64,000 bases of DNA from Alphaproteobacteria bacterium (GCA_030054175.1 JASGCM010000018.1:1-64000); one strand, 5' to 3'; counted from the stretch's first letter, positions 8,693 to 17,672 are shown. Made by a program: numbers and translations. The notes: generated by a model not told the origin, from the sequence alone.

Positions 8693-11083
8693 TCAGACCG
8701 TACCCAGGGCCTTGAGCACCCGTTGCGGCGTGAAGGGCTGTGTGGTGACTACTGCGCCCAAAGGCGCCAGCGCATCGTTGACGGCGTTCAACACCGCACC
8801 CGGGGCGCCTGCCGTGCCAGCCTCCCCAGCCCCTTTGGCGCCCAACTCTGAACCTTTGGTTGGGGTCTCGACGTGGCCCACGATGATGTCAGGCATCTCC
8901 GAGGCCATGGGCACCAAATAATCGGCCATGGACCCATTGAGCAATTGACCGTCTTCGTTATAGAGGCACTCTTCAAACAAGGCACCACCGATGCCCTGCA
9001 CCACCCCCCCACGAATCTGCTCATCGACCAGCATGGGGTTGATCACAGTGCCGCAGTCTTCCACGCACCAGTGCTTGAGCAACTTCACGAAACCCGTCTC
9101 GGGGTCGACTTCGACATAAGAGGCTTGAATGCCGTTGGTGAAGGTGAATCCGTATTCACGCGGGGTGTAATGTCGAGTGACGGTCAACTCCGACTGGAAA
9201 TTCATAGGCAGGGTGTCGGGACGGAAATAAGCGACTCGACCGACTTCGTTGAGGGGCAGCTTCACCTCCCCAGTCAACTTGTCCACCACTTGGTTGTTCA
9301 CCACATCCAATGTCGCCGCATCGGCTTGCAAGATGGCCGCAGCAATGGCCAGGATATTGGCTTTGAGTGCTTTGCCCGCCTGCAGCACGGCCTCACCACC
9401 AATGCCTGCCCCACGCGACGCCCAGGTGCCCCCGCCGTAGGGTGTGACCCCGGTGTCACCGGTGATGACCCGAACCCGGTCCACCGACACCCCCACCGCC
9501 TGGGCAGCGATCTGGGTGAAAACGGCCTCGGTGCCCTGCCCTTGCTCGGTCACACTGACCAGGACATTGAGCATGCCCTGAGGATCGAATCGGATGGTCG
9601 CACCGTCTTGGGCGGAAATTCGTGCACCGCCGACACCATAAAAAGCCGGTGAGGGGTTGGTGACTTCGATCATCGCCGCCAATCCGATGCCACGGTAAAT
9701 CCCTTTTTGACGCAAAGCATCCTGCTCGGCACGCAAGGCCTTGTAGTCCATCAACTGCAGCAATTTGTCCAGACATTGCCGATGCGACAATTTTTCATAC
9801 TTGGTCCCCGAGGGGAAGGTGTAGGGATATGCGTCATCGGGAATGATGTTGCGGCGTCTGAATTCGGCCGGATCCATCCCAATGGCACGCGCGGCCTCAT
9901 CGACGATGCCTTCGGTCAAGGCCACGGCAATGGGGTGTCCCACCGCTCGATATTGGCAAGTCACATTCTTGTTGGTGAACACCACATTGAGCTTGGCGCG
10001 GTAGTGTTTGTGCTTGTAGGGTCCCCCGGTCAGGTTGACGACCTGGTTACCCTCAATGCCGCTGGTGCGTGGATACACCGAGTACGGCCCGATGCCCGTC
10101 AGGTCATCCAAATCAAAGCCGATGATGTCACCCTGTTTGGTGCAAGCCAAGCGCACCGTGGCGGTGTGCTCGCGGGCATGGATGTCGGTCAAGAATGACT
10201 CGATTCGATCGGCCATGAATTTGACCGGGCGACGCAACATCACGGACAGAGCGGCGGTGGCCATTTCATCGGCGTAGACGTGCACCTTGATGCCAAAAGA
10301 ACCACCCACATCCTTGCAAATGACGCGCACGCTGGACTCGGGGATGTTCAAGTGGCGCGAAAAGATGTCTTGCATCATATTGGGCGCCTGGGTGGCATGG
10401 TAGACCGTCAATGCATGCTCGGCCGGGTTGTAATCGGCCAAAATCGCACGCGGCTCGTTGGTCACGCCGGTATGGCGGCCAAAGTCATAAGTTTTCTCCA
10501 CAATCACATCGGCCTTGGACCAAGCCTCAGCAAAGCCTTCAGTCTCCAAAGAGCGTGAAAAACAAATGTTGTCACCCAAATCCGGATGGATGACCACATC
10601 ACCCCGCAAAGAGGCCCGCATATCGGTCACGGCCGGGAGTGTTTCAAATTCGGCCACCACATGGTCGAGTGCGTCCTCGGCTTGGCGACGTGTTTCGGCG
10701 ACGATGGCCGCCACGGCCTCGCCTTGCCAGCACACCCGGTCGATCGCCACGGCATACTGCGTGGCCGATTTGATGCCTTTGAGGTGGCCCAGCACCCCCA
10801 CCCAGGGGGTGCAGAACTCGGCGATTGCCGCACCATCGAAACACCCAATGACACCCGGTTGCTGACGCGCAAGACTGAGGTCCAGCGATTTGATGCGAGC
10901 GTGGGCGTGCGGGCTGCGGAAGAACACCACATGGGCCAACCGGGGCACACGCACATCGTCCAGATATGCACCACGGCCTTGAAGCAACTTACGGGCGCCT
11001 GAACGGGGCACCGAGGTCCCGATGTACTTTTCCTGGGTGCGGGCATCGACCGGATTGGATGGGATTTCGGCGCGTGCGTTCAT
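8693..11083 (-). CDS. Xanthine dehydrogenase family, molybdopterin-binding large subunit
   Basis: A 796-residue catalytic subunit of a CoxL/XdhB-type molybdenum hydroxylase, which hydroxylates heterocycles or oxidises aldehydes using water as oxygen source. The domain order is normal: an a/b hammerhead domain at about 20-150, then the molybdopterin-binding domains. The catalytic glutamate is E754 in GAKGAGEAG, and other cofactor segments are GGSFGIK and TEQGQGTEA. The loop that carries the Cu-binding cysteine in CO dehydrogenase (VAYxCSFR) instead reads TCQYRAVGHP here, so CO is not the likely substrate. AAGGAG lies upstream of the ATG. The start overlaps the stop of the iron-sulfur subunit (ATGA), so the subunits are translationally coupled. 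Confidence 0.9.
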   Translation of the reverse strand: MNARAEIPSNPVDARTQEKYIGTSVPRSGARKLLQGRGAYLDDVRVPRLAHVVFFRSPHAHARIKSLDLSLARQQPGVIGCFDGAAIAEFCTPWVGVLGHLKGIKSATQYAVAIDRVCWQGEAVAAIVAETRRQAEDALDHVVAEFETLPAVTDMRASLRGDVVIHPDLGDNICFSRSLETEGFAEAWSKADVIVEKTYDFGRHTGVTNEPRAILADYNPAEHALTVYHATQAPNMMQDIFSRHLNIPESSVRVICKDVGGSFGIKVHVYADEMATAALSVMLRRPVKFMADRIESFLTDIHAREHTATVRLACTKQGDIIGFDLDDLTGIGPYSVYPRTSGIEGNQVVNLTGGPYKHKHYRAKLNVVFTNKNVTCQYRAVGHPIAVALTEGIVDEAARAIGMDPAEFRRRNIIPDDAYPYTFPSGTKYEKLSHRQCLDKLLQLMDYKALRAEQDALRQKGIYRGIGLAAMIEVTNPSPAFYGVGGARISAQDGATIRFDPQGMLNVLVSVTEQGQGTEAVFTQIAAQAVGVSVDRVRVITGDTGVTPYGGGTWASRGAGIGGEAVLQAGKALKANILAIAAAILQADAATLDVVNNQVVDKLTGEVKLPLNEVGRVAYFRPDTLPMNFQSELTVTRHYTPREYGFTFTNGIQASYVEVDPETGFVKLLKHWCVEDCGTVINPMLVDEQIRGGVVQGIGGALFEECLYNEDGQLLNGSMADYLVPMASEMPDIIVGHVETPTKGSELGAKGAGEAGTAGAPGAVLNAVNDALAPLGAVVTTQPFTPQRVLKALGTV

Positions 11084-11586
11084 GCGGTTGCTCCTTGGGT
11101 GATGGGCAGCACTCGCTGCGCCTTCAAAACCGACTCAATGGCGTCGACAATGGCTTGATACCCGGTGCAACGGCAATAGTTGCCCGAAATGAGGTCGCGA
11201 ATTTCTTCACGGTTGGCATCCGGGTGATGACGCAAGATGTCCAATGCGCTGATCAACATGCCCGAAGAACAAAACCCGCATTGAAAAGCGTTGTGCTGTA
11301 AAAATGCCTGTTGCAACACCGCCAGTTGACCGCTGTCTGACAAACCTTCGATGGTTTCCACGGCTTTGCCCTCGACGGCCACACCCAGGGTCAGGCAACC
11401 GCGCACGACTTGGCCATCGACCATGACCTGACACGCTCCGCAAACCCCATGCTCGCAGCCCAGGTGAGAACCCGTCAAGCCCAAATCTTCGCGCAGCATG
11501 TCAATCAAGTGCATTCGCACCGGGACTTCGCGCTGAACCGAAGCGCCGTTTAAAGTGAAAGAGGTGGTGATTTTCTTTTCGATCAT
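11080..11586 (-). CDS. (2Fe-2S)-binding small subunit of molybdenum hydroxylase
   Basis: A 168-residue electron-transfer subunit carrying two [2Fe-2S] clusters. The plant-ferredoxin-type cluster has C44, C49, C52 and C64 (CEHGVCGAC...GC). The second, helical-domain cluster has C103, C106, C138 and C140 (CGFC, CRC). I chose the ATG at 11586 because GGGGAGCG precedes it and it overlaps the stop of the FAD subunit by ATGA; the open frame extends upstream without homology. It passes electrons from the molybdenum centre to the FAD subunit. Confidence 0.93.
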   Translation of the reverse strand: MIEKKITTSFTLNGASVQREVPVRMHLIDMLREDLGLTGSHLGCEHGVCGACQVMVDGQVVRGCLTLGVAVEGKAVETIEGLSDSGQLAVLQQAFLQHNAFQCGFCSSGMLISALDILRHHPDANREEIRDLISGNYCRCTGYQAIVDAIESVLKAQRVLPITQGATA

Positions 11587-12443
11587 GATGCGCTCCCCAT
11601 GGCATTGAGTGCACGACCCAGCAGAACACGAGCCAGGTGAACCTTGGTGGCTGGATCGGCTTGCAGGTCGCCGTTCGGGCTTAAATCCTGAGCCAAAGCC
11701 TGTTGCGCCTTTTGAATGGACGCCGCATCCAGGGCTTGACCTTGCAAAGCGGACATCGCCCGCGTGGCCAGCACGGGGCCATCGCCCATGGCCAAATAAG
11801 CCAACCGAGCTTCTTTGATCTTCGAACCGTTCATGTGCACAGCACAAGCCAAGCCGACCATGGCGTAGTCGCCACGGCGTCGTGACAGCTCGTCAAAGTG
11901 AAAGCGTTGTTCGGTATTCGCCAATGGAAACTCGACCGCCACCAGCATCTCATCCGGTTGCAAGGCGGTTTGATACAAACCCTGAAAATAGTCAGCGATC
12001 GGGATCAGACGTTGGCCGCGAGGGCCTTGAGCCACGATGGTGGCCTCCAAGGCCAAAGCCACAGCGGGGTATTCGGCGGCCGGATCGGCCAAGGCCAGGC
12101 TGCCGCCGATGGTGCCGACGTTGCGAATAGCCAAGTGCGCCACATGCGGCACCGCTTGCGCCAGGAGAGGTACATGGCGCGCCACCAAGTCTGACTTGAG
12201 CAGGGCATGGTGGGTAACCAGAGCACCAATCCGCAGGACTGAGCCATGCACTTGCGTGGTCTTCAGATCCGCGATCCCGCTGATGTCGATGAGCAGGCCT
12301 GGTTGTGCCAAGCGCAGGTTCATCATCGCCATCAGACTTTGGCCGCCCGCAAGCAACTGCGCCGAACCAGCATGCTGGCGGAGTAAATCGATGGCCTCCT
12401 CGACCGAGGTGACCCGGGTGTAATCAAACGCCGCAGCTTTCAT
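11583..12443 (-). CDS. FAD-binding medium subunit of molybdenum hydroxylase
   Basis: A 286-residue subunit of the CoxM/XdhA-type FAD-binding family. Both FAD motifs are present: AGGQSLMAMMNLRLAQP near 31-47 and TIGGSLALADPAAEYP in the middle. It receives electrons from the iron-sulfur subunit and passes them to an acceptor. The ATG at 12443 has AAAGGAG upstream; the extra 13 residues possible before it lack a ribosome-binding site. Gene order FAD, FeS, Mo matches coxMSL. It lies 60 bases after the LivF-type ATPase on the same strand, which suggests that import and hydroxylation of the same compound are linked. Confidence 0.92.
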   Translation of the reverse strand: MKAAAFDYTRVTSVEEAIDLLRQHAGSAQLLAGGQSLMAMMNLRLAQPGLLIDISGIADLKTTQVHGSVLRIGALVTHHALLKSDLVARHVPLLAQAVPHVAHLAIRNVGTIGGSLALADPAAEYPAVALALEATIVAQGPRGQRLIPIADYFQGLYQTALQPDEMLVAVEFPLANTEQRFHFDELSRRRGDYAMVGLACAVHMNGSKIKEARLAYLAMGDGPVLATRAMSALQGQALDAASIQKAQQALAQDLSPNGDLQADPATKVHLARVLLGRALNAMGSAS

Positions 12444-12503
12444 AGATGGCGCTCCTTTCAAACATGGCGCCCCGGGCGACATGCGCGCCAGGGCTACACG
12501 GGG

Positions 12504-13241
12504 TTAATGGGCAACAACGCCCAGGTAAAAACTCTTGACCATCTCGTTGTTCTTGATGGAATCCACATCGCCTTGGAACACGATCTCACCGTGAACGATG
12601 ATATAGCCGTAGTCGGCGATGCGCGTAGCCTGGTTGAAGTTCTGCTCGGCCATCAGCACGGTCAGTTGATACTTGTCTTTCAACTCCTTGAGCTTGGTGA
12701 TGGTTTGCGACACCAGCAAAGGTGACAAACCCACCGAAGGCTCATCGACCAGCAGCACTTTGGGAGCCGACATCAAGGCACGGGCAATCGCCAGCATCTG
12801 TTGCTGACCACCCGACATGGAACCGGCCAGCTGCTTGCGCCGCTCTTTCAGCAACGGAAAGGCCTCGAAAGCGAATTCCAGGTTGGTCTCGATTTGAGCG
12901 CGAGCCAAGGGCCTGAAGGCACCCAGCAACAGGTTCTCTTCGACTGTCAATTTGGGAAACAGGCGACGACCCTCGGGCACCAAGGCCACGCCCAGGTTCA
13001 CGATTTGCTCGGTGGACAGGGCCGTCAAATCGTGTGTTTGGCCGTCGATGTCCAAAGTGATCGAGCCCGATTCAGGCTTGACCATGCCCATGATGCACTT
13101 CATGAGCGTGCTCTTGCCATTGCCATTGGTGCCCAAAAGAACCACCGTTTGGCCCTGATTGAGTTCCAGAGAAACGCCCATCAGGGCGCGAACCATGCCG
13201 TAACCGGCGTGGACGTTTTGAATGTCTAGCTTAATCGCCAA
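12504..13241 (-). CDS. ABC transporter ATP-binding protein, LivF type
   Basis: A 245-residue ATPase of the branched-chain amino acid/aromatic acid importer class. It has the Walker A motif GTNGNGKST near 37-45, signature MSGGQQQML, Walker B VLLVDEPSVGLSP and the switch region with MAEQN. The start is a TTG with GAGGG six bases upstream, and it overlaps the end of the LivG-type gene by 11 bases. It is the last transporter gene before the molybdenum hydroxylase genes. The substrate may be an aromatic or N-heterocyclic acid rather than an amino acid; that is inferred from the operon. Confidence 0.92.
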   Translation of the reverse strand: MAIKLDIQNVHAGYGMVRALMGVSLELNQGQTVVLLGTNGNGKSTLMKCIMGMVKPESGSITLDIDGQTHDLTALSTEQIVNLGVALVPEGRRLFPKLTVEENLLLGAFRPLARAQIETNLEFAFEAFPLLKERRKQLAGSMSGGQQQMLAIARALMSAPKVLLVDEPSVGLSPLLVSQTITKLKELKDKYQLTVLMAEQNFNQATRIADYGYIIVHGEIVFQGDVDSIKNNEMVKSFYLGVVAH

Positions 13242-13947
13242 GGTATGCCCTCTGAACTTGCGGATTGGTGATGATGGTTTGCGGATCGCCTTGGCAAATG
13301 ATCTTGCCCGCGTCCAAACAAACCAGGCGCTCTGAAAACTTCATGACCGCGTGCATGATATGCTCGATCATGATGATGGTGATGCCCATTTTGTTGAGTG
13401 CGAACAGCAAATCGAGCACTTCATCGATTTCCGCCCCGGCCAGACCGGCCATGGCCTCATCGGACACCAACAGTTTGGGTTTGGCTGCCACGGCGCGAGC
13501 CAATTCCATCTTCCGCAATTCGACCTGCGACAAAGAACCCGAAAGGGTTTTTGCCTTTGCCGCTAGCCCCATGCTGGCGAGTATGCGCATGGCTTCTTCT
13601 TCTGCCTTGTGACCACTCATGCTGCACACATAGGCCAAAGGAACCATCAGGTTTTCCAACACCGTCATGCTACGAAAAGGACGCGGAATCTGAAAACTGC
13701 GGGCAATGCCCAGCTTGGTGCGCTGAAATGCCTGCAACCCACTGAGCTCACGGCCTTCGAACTTGATCGAGCCGCCATCATTTTGCAAGGCGCCAGAGAT
13801 GCAGTTGATCAGTGTGGTCTTGCCGGAGCCGTTGGGGCCAATGAGGCCCAAACGCTCGCCCTTTTTCAATTTCAGGTCGATGCTGTGCAAGGCGGTGAAG
13901 CCGCCAAAGTGCTTCGCGACCTGGCTTACTTCGAGGATTGTTTCCAT
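13231..13947 (-). CDS. ABC transporter ATP-binding protein, LivG type
   Basis: A 238-residue ATPase with an intact Walker A (GPNGSGKTT near 37-45) and the H-loop histidine (IEHIMHAVM). Two motifs deviate: the signature usually written LSxGQ reads LSQVELRKMELARA, and the Walker B ends SDEAMAGL instead of LDEPxxGL, keeping the D-E pair. LivG proteins tolerate signature variation, and the LivF partner has a normal one, so the heterodimer may have one canonical site. The gene overlaps the LivM-type permease by 22 bases and the LivF-type gene by 11, as expected in a coupled operon. Confidence 0.9.
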   Translation of the reverse strand: METILEVSQVAKHFGGFTALHSIDLKLKKGERLGLIGPNGSGKTTLINCISGALQNDGGSIKFEGRELSGLQAFQRTKLGIARSFQIPRPFRSMTVLENLMVPLAYVCSMSGHKAEEEAMRILASMGLAAKAKTLSGSLSQVELRKMELARAVAAKPKLLVSDEAMAGLAGAEIDEVLDLLFALNKMGITIIMIEHIMHAVMKFSERLVCLDAGKIICQGDPQTIITNPQVQRAYLGD

Positions 13948-14858
13948 TTTTTCACGAGTCCCAAAACACCATCGGGTGCCAAAACAACGAACAGAACCAG
14001 CAATAGCCCCACCACCAACACATTGAGCTCACTCGAAATGGTCACGGTAACCACCTGTTGCAAGGTGCCCAAAATCAGCGCACCAATCAGGGGGCCCAAC
14101 CAATGTGAGGTACCGCCAATGATCGGCATGGCCAAAGCCGAAATGGAGTAGCTCAGGTTGAACGTCGAAACAGGCTCGACATTCGCCAAATACATGGGCA
14201 TGGGTGCTCCAGCCACGCCCATGAGCGCGCCCATCACGGTACAGGCTACCAACTTGATGCGCAAGGTGGGCACGCCCGAACACTCCGCAGCCTCTTCTGA
14301 ATCACGGACGGCGCGCAATCCCTGACCCAGGAATGAATCCTGGATGTAGCGGGCGATGGCCAAAGAAGCCAAGGCCAAGATGCCCATGACGAAGAACAGG
14401 AAACGGGTATAACTCTCGAAACCCAAAATCGGGTCCGGGCGCGTGAACTGGATGCCAGTGGCGCCACCGACATAGCGCCAATTCATCACCACCGCCTCTA
14501 GGATAAAGACCACCGCGACTGTGGCAATCGAGAAGAAGATACCGCGCAACTTCAAAGTCAGCATGCCCACAATCAAACCCAACAGGCCGGCCATGATGGC
14601 ACCACCCAAAAGCTGGACAAGCAAAGGCGCATGGAATGCTTTGAACAGCACCACCGCGGTGTAAGAGCCCACGGCCACAAAGGCCGGGACACCAAAGTTC
14701 ACGTAGCCGGCGTAACCACCCAGAATATTCCAGGCGGTCGCCAAAACGATGAACTGCAGCACCACGAACCCTGCAAAGAACAGGTATTCGTTGAGGTTGG
14801 ACATGGACAGCCCCAGGAACGCCAGGGCGGCCACCACACATGAGATCCAGAATTTCAT
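13926..14858 (-). CDS. ABC transporter permease, LivM type
   Basis: A 310-residue inner-membrane permease of the branched-chain amino acid transporter family, with eight to ten hydrophobic segments. It contains NILGGYAGYVNFG and the cytoplasmic coupling segment GQGLRAVRDSEEAAECSGV, which contacts the ATPases. The ATG at 14858 has GGGAGG about ten bases upstream; an upstream extension to 14942 is not membrane-like and runs into the LivH-type gene. It pairs with the LivH-type permease encoded eight bases upstream. Confidence 0.9.
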   Translation of the reverse strand: MKFWISCVVAALAFLGLSMSNLNEYLFFAGFVVLQFIVLATAWNILGGYAGYVNFGVPAFVAVGSYTAVVLFKAFHAPLLVQLLGGAIMAGLLGLIVGMLTLKLRGIFFSIATVAVVFILEAVVMNWRYVGGATGIQFTRPDPILGFESYTRFLFFVMGILALASLAIARYIQDSFLGQGLRAVRDSEEAAECSGVPTLRIKLVACTVMGALMGVAGAPMPMYLANVEPVSTFNLSYSISALAMPIIGGTSHWLGPLIGALILGTLQQVVTVTISSELNVLVVGLLLVLFVVLAPDGVLGLVKKWKQSSK

Positions 14859-14866
14859 TTTTTCAA

Positions 14867-15739
14867 TTACCTCCCAAACAGGCCCTGCGGGCGCAAGCCC
14901 AGCATGATGAGCAGCAGGCCGAACGCCACCGCCGGGGCCCAAGAGGCGCCAAACATCATCAACACGATCGATTCAGCCACGCCCAGAATGATGCCGGCCA
15001 CCAAAGTGCCACTCATGCTGCCCAAGCCAGCCAGAACCACCACACAGAAGGTGCGACCGATGTAGATCCGATCCATGGCAGGCTCAACTGGGCCCACAAT
15101 GATCAGCATCGCACCGGCCAAGGCGTTCACCGCCGTGGCGATGCCAAAGGCCCATTGCTTGATGCGAACCGGGTCCGCCCCCATCAGACGCAATGCACCT
15201 TCGTCTTGACCCACTGCCTTGATGGCACGGCCTGTAAAAGTACGCGAAAAATAGGCTGTGAGCACAACGGTCAGCAACAAGGCGATGGCGAAAGCGATCA
15301 GCATTCGGTATGGCAAGCGATATTCACCGATTTCCAGGCTGAATCCAATGTAATCAGCTTGCACAGAACGTTGGTCCACGCCAAAGATCAGAATCAAAAC
15401 GACTTCGATGATGAAGGCCAGACCGAAAAAGAAACCCAACCCCCGAACTCCGGTATCGGTCCCTCGCTTCTCGAAAGTCTCGTAATAAAAACGGTACAAA
15501 AACATGCCCAGCAAGAAAAACACGGGCATGGCCAATACGCCCGCGACCAAGGGATCTAAGCCCAGGCCCCACAAGAAGTAGGTGAAATAAGAACCCGTGA
15601 TCAACAAAGCCGGGTGCCCCACATAAGGCACATCCAGCAAGCCGAAGGCGACCGACAGGCCCAAACTGACGGCGGCATAGAAACAGCCCAACAAAAGGCC
15701 GAACATCACCGCCTCAAACAAGAGGTCAATGGAGAACAT
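14867..15739 (-). CDS. ABC transporter permease, LivH type
   Basis: A 290-residue inner-membrane permease with about eight hydrophobic segments. It has the family's N-terminal GLLLGCFYAAVSLGLSVAFG, and the coupling helix segment GRAIKAVGQDEGALRLMGAD. It forms the channel with the LivM-type partner. The ATG at 15739 has no strong ribosome-binding site. A hairpin with a T run lies between this gene and the binding-protein gene, which would lower expression of the membrane genes relative to the binding protein. Confidence 0.9.
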   Translation of the reverse strand: MFSIDLLFEAVMFGLLLGCFYAAVSLGLSVAFGLLDVPYVGHPALLITGSYFTYFLWGLGLDPLVAGVLAMPVFFLLGMFLYRFYYETFEKRGTDTGVRGLGFFFGLAFIIEVVLILIFGVDQRSVQADYIGFSLEIGEYRLPYRMLIAFAIALLLTVVLTAYFSRTFTGRAIKAVGQDEGALRLMGADPVRIKQWAFGIATAVNALAGAMLIIVGPVEPAMDRIYIGRTFCVVVLAGLGSMSGTLVAGIILGVAESIVLMMFGASWAPAVAFGLLLIMLGLRPQGLFGR

Positions 15740-15747
15740 AAGCGATC

Positions 15748-15775
15748 AAAAAAAAGGGGCGAGCGCTGCCCGTCC
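15748..15775 (-). terminator. Possible partial terminator between binding protein and permease genes
   Basis: On the minus strand a short GC-rich hairpin (GGGC...GCCC around AGCGCT) is followed by eight T residues. The stem is short, so read-through is expected. Such elements often set a high ratio of binding protein to membrane components. Confidence 0.4.
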
Positions 15776-15793
15776 CTGTTGAGAAAAAAAAGA

Positions 15794-17053
15794 TCAGGTC
15801 GCTTTGCGGGCGGCGTCAAACGGGGTAATGACATTGCCTTGCTTGAGCGAATCGGGCCACACCACGATCTGTTTGCCCTGCTGCTTGAATTGCTCAATGT
15901 CGTCGTTCTTGACACCACGGAACTGGGCCTGGAACACCGCCGACTTTGCGCGCTCGCCATTGTTATTGAAGGAGACTGGGCCGACGATGGTCTGAATCTC
16001 ACTCTTCCTCAGGTAGTCGGCGATGCGACGGTCTTCAAAGCTCTTGGTGGCGTTGATGGCTGCTTCCAGCATTTGCCCCGAAGAGTAGTTGAAAGGCGCA
16101 ATGTAAAAACCCAGGGGGTCGACCTTGGCGGCGTTGGCGCGGTCGGCATACCGCTTGAAGAAATCGTCGATACCGGGGTACTGCACACCCGGCACCCAGG
16201 TGTTGTAGTTGGTCACCCCGTTGAGCAGGCTTCCCAGGGTTCGCATGATGGGCGTGAATTGCAAGCCCACCATGCCGCCGCCAAACAACACAGTCTGCGA
16301 ACCCAGGCCGATCTCGTTGACAGAGCGCATGAAAGCCACGGCTTCAGAGGGGTAGCAAGCCACGAAAATGACCTCGGCACGTGATGCGCGGATGGCGCGA
16401 ACGATGGAGGAGAAATCGGTGCTGTTGGGGGGGTAGTTCTGATCGAAAACAATGTTCATGCCACCGGACTGTTTCAGCACCTCTCGAGCGCCGTTGGACA
16501 GGTTCTGCTGGAATTCACCGTCGGCAGCGACGATGGCAGCTGTTTTGGCACCCGCAGACTTGCCCATGCCGAAGAAACCTTCGGCCCAGCCACGAGCGTC
16601 ATTCCAGGGGGCGTTGTTGAACCACATGTCATGCTGCGGGCGGGCGTTGACCTGAAAAGAGAAATTACCCATCAGCAATTTCTTGCGCTCTTTGACCAGC
16701 GGCATGATTGGGGCGGTCACGTTGGTGCCGTAAGGCGCGATCAGCAGGTCAGCCTTGTCGACATCGAGCAGCTTGGTGTAAATGCCCGGGGTGTTGGCAC
16801 CGTTCGATTGATCATCGTAGGCGGTCAACTCGACTTTGCGACCCAACAAGCCGCCTTTGGCGTTGACATCATCCACCCACATGCGCAAAGCGATCAGGGC
16901 CGATTGCCCACCGGCACCCAAAGGTCCGGTCTGGGGCATGCTCATGCCCAGCTTGAGGGGGCCATCTTGGGCCCAGACTTGACCCACCCCCAATTGGGAG
17001 GCCACGACTGCGGCACCGGCGGTGCTCAAGACTTTGCGACGATTCATTTCCAT
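15794..17053 (-). CDS. ABC transporter substrate-binding protein, LivK/amide-urea-aromatic type
   Basis: A 419-residue periplasmic binding protein of peripheral-binding-protein fold type I. The N-terminus NRRKVLSTAGAAV has a twin-arginine-like motif, and a cleavage site follows VWAQ near residue 29, so export may be by Tat. The mature part starts GPLKLGMSMPQTGPLG, typical of the family. The ATG at 17053 has AGGAG six bases upstream. It is the first transporter gene of the leftward operon, 38 bases after the VOC gene. At more than 400 residues it is longer than classical LivK, as in binding proteins for amides, urea or aromatic acids; the ligand is unknown. Confidence 0.9.
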   Translation of the reverse strand: MEMNRRKVLSTAGAAVVASQLGVGQVWAQDGPLKLGMSMPQTGPLGAGGQSALIALRMWVDDVNAKGGLLGRKVELTAYDDQSNGANTPGIYTKLLDVDKADLLIAPYGTNVTAPIMPLVKERKKLLMGNFSFQVNARPQHDMWFNNAPWNDARGWAEGFFGMGKSAGAKTAAIVAADGEFQQNLSNGAREVLKQSGGMNIVFDQNYPPNSTDFSSIVRAIRASRAEVIFVACYPSEAVAFMRSVNEIGLGSQTVLFGGGMVGLQFTPIMRTLGSLLNGVTNYNTWVPGVQYPGIDDFFKRYADRANAAKVDPLGFYIAPFNYSSGQMLEAAINATKSFEDRRIADYLRKSEIQTIVGPVSFNNNGERAKSAVFQAQFRGVKNDDIEQFKQQGKQIVVWPDSLKQGNVITPFDAARKAT

Positions 17054-17091
17054 TTTTTACTCCTGAAGTGATAGGAAGGCAAACAAGGGGC

Positions 17092-17553
17092 TCAATCAAC
17101 TCGGGCCATTTGTGTGTAATTTTCGCCACCGAAAGCGGCGACGTCTTCAACACCAAAGAAGTTGAGCTCGATCATGACCCCATCGGGGTCGCGTAAAAAC
17201 AGTTGAAACAGCTGGTTTTCAGGAAGGAATCGGGTGCGGTATTGCACGCTTTTACCGTCCAGCCGTTCCTTGAATTGCCCAGGGTCTTCGCAAAGGAAAG
17301 CCACGTGGTCAATCACGCCGGTTTGTCCGTTGGCTGCGTCTTCGGGGGTGCCCAGGTAGTAAAAACTGCGGTTGTCTATGCCATCTTGTGCAATATGAAC
17401 CTGAATGCTGCCGTTGGTACCCAGCCAATAACCAGGAAAAGGGAAATCGGGGCGGGGCGCCACTTCAAAACCCAAGACGTCGACATAGAAGTTCTTCGAA
17501 CGCTCAATGTCGGCAGAACGAATCAGGAAATGATTGATGGATGAGACTGGCAT
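17092..17553 (-). CDS. VOC family protein (glyoxalase/extradiol dioxygenase fold)
   Basis: A 153-residue vicinal-oxygen-chelate protein with two paired beta-alpha-beta-beta-beta modules. Likely metal ligands are H8 (SINHFL), the histidine in DHVAF and the glutamate in VMIELNF near the end. Members include lactoylglutathione lyases, fosfomycin-type transferases and ring-cleavage dioxygenases. GGAG lies upstream of the ATG. It is the first gene of the operon with the Liv importer and the molybdenum hydroxylase, so a step on the imported compound or its aldehyde product is likely, but the reaction is not known. Confidence 0.85.
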   Translation of the reverse strand: MPVSSINHFLIRSADIERSKNFYVDVLGFEVAPRPDFPFPGYWLGTNGSIQVHIAQDGIDNRSFYYLGTPEDAANGQTGVIDHVAFLCEDPGQFKERLDGKSVQYRTRFLPENQLFQLFLRDPDGVMIELNFFGVEDVAAFGGENYTQMARVD

Positions 17554-17584
17554 GGTTGAACTCCGGGTTGAAGCCCTTTATCTA

Positions 17585-17607
17585 GGAAAAAACGATAGCG
17601 TTTTTCC
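17585..17607. promoter_or_regulatory. Candidate operator upstream of the VOC-Liv-molybdenum hydroxylase operon
   Basis: An inverted repeat runs from 17585 to 17607: GGAAAAA-ACG and CGTTTTTCC flank ATAG, with one extra A in the left arm. It lies about 30 bases upstream of the VOC gene's ATG, where it could block or overlap the promoter. GGAAA...TTTCC arms resemble sites of IclR-family regulators; this is a resemblance only. The only IclR gene in the window is at 55621, far away. Confidence 0.45.
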
Positions 17608-17672
17608 TGATGAAAGGCATTAGGGCAAACGATGAAGTAATCACTTGATAACCAATCGGGGTATCAGGTCAT

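Noticed and set aside
8693-12443. Aerobic CO dehydrogenase (coxMSL order)
   Set aside because: The active-site loop with the Cu-binding cysteine is not present in the large subunit; a heterocycle or aldehyde substrate is more likely.
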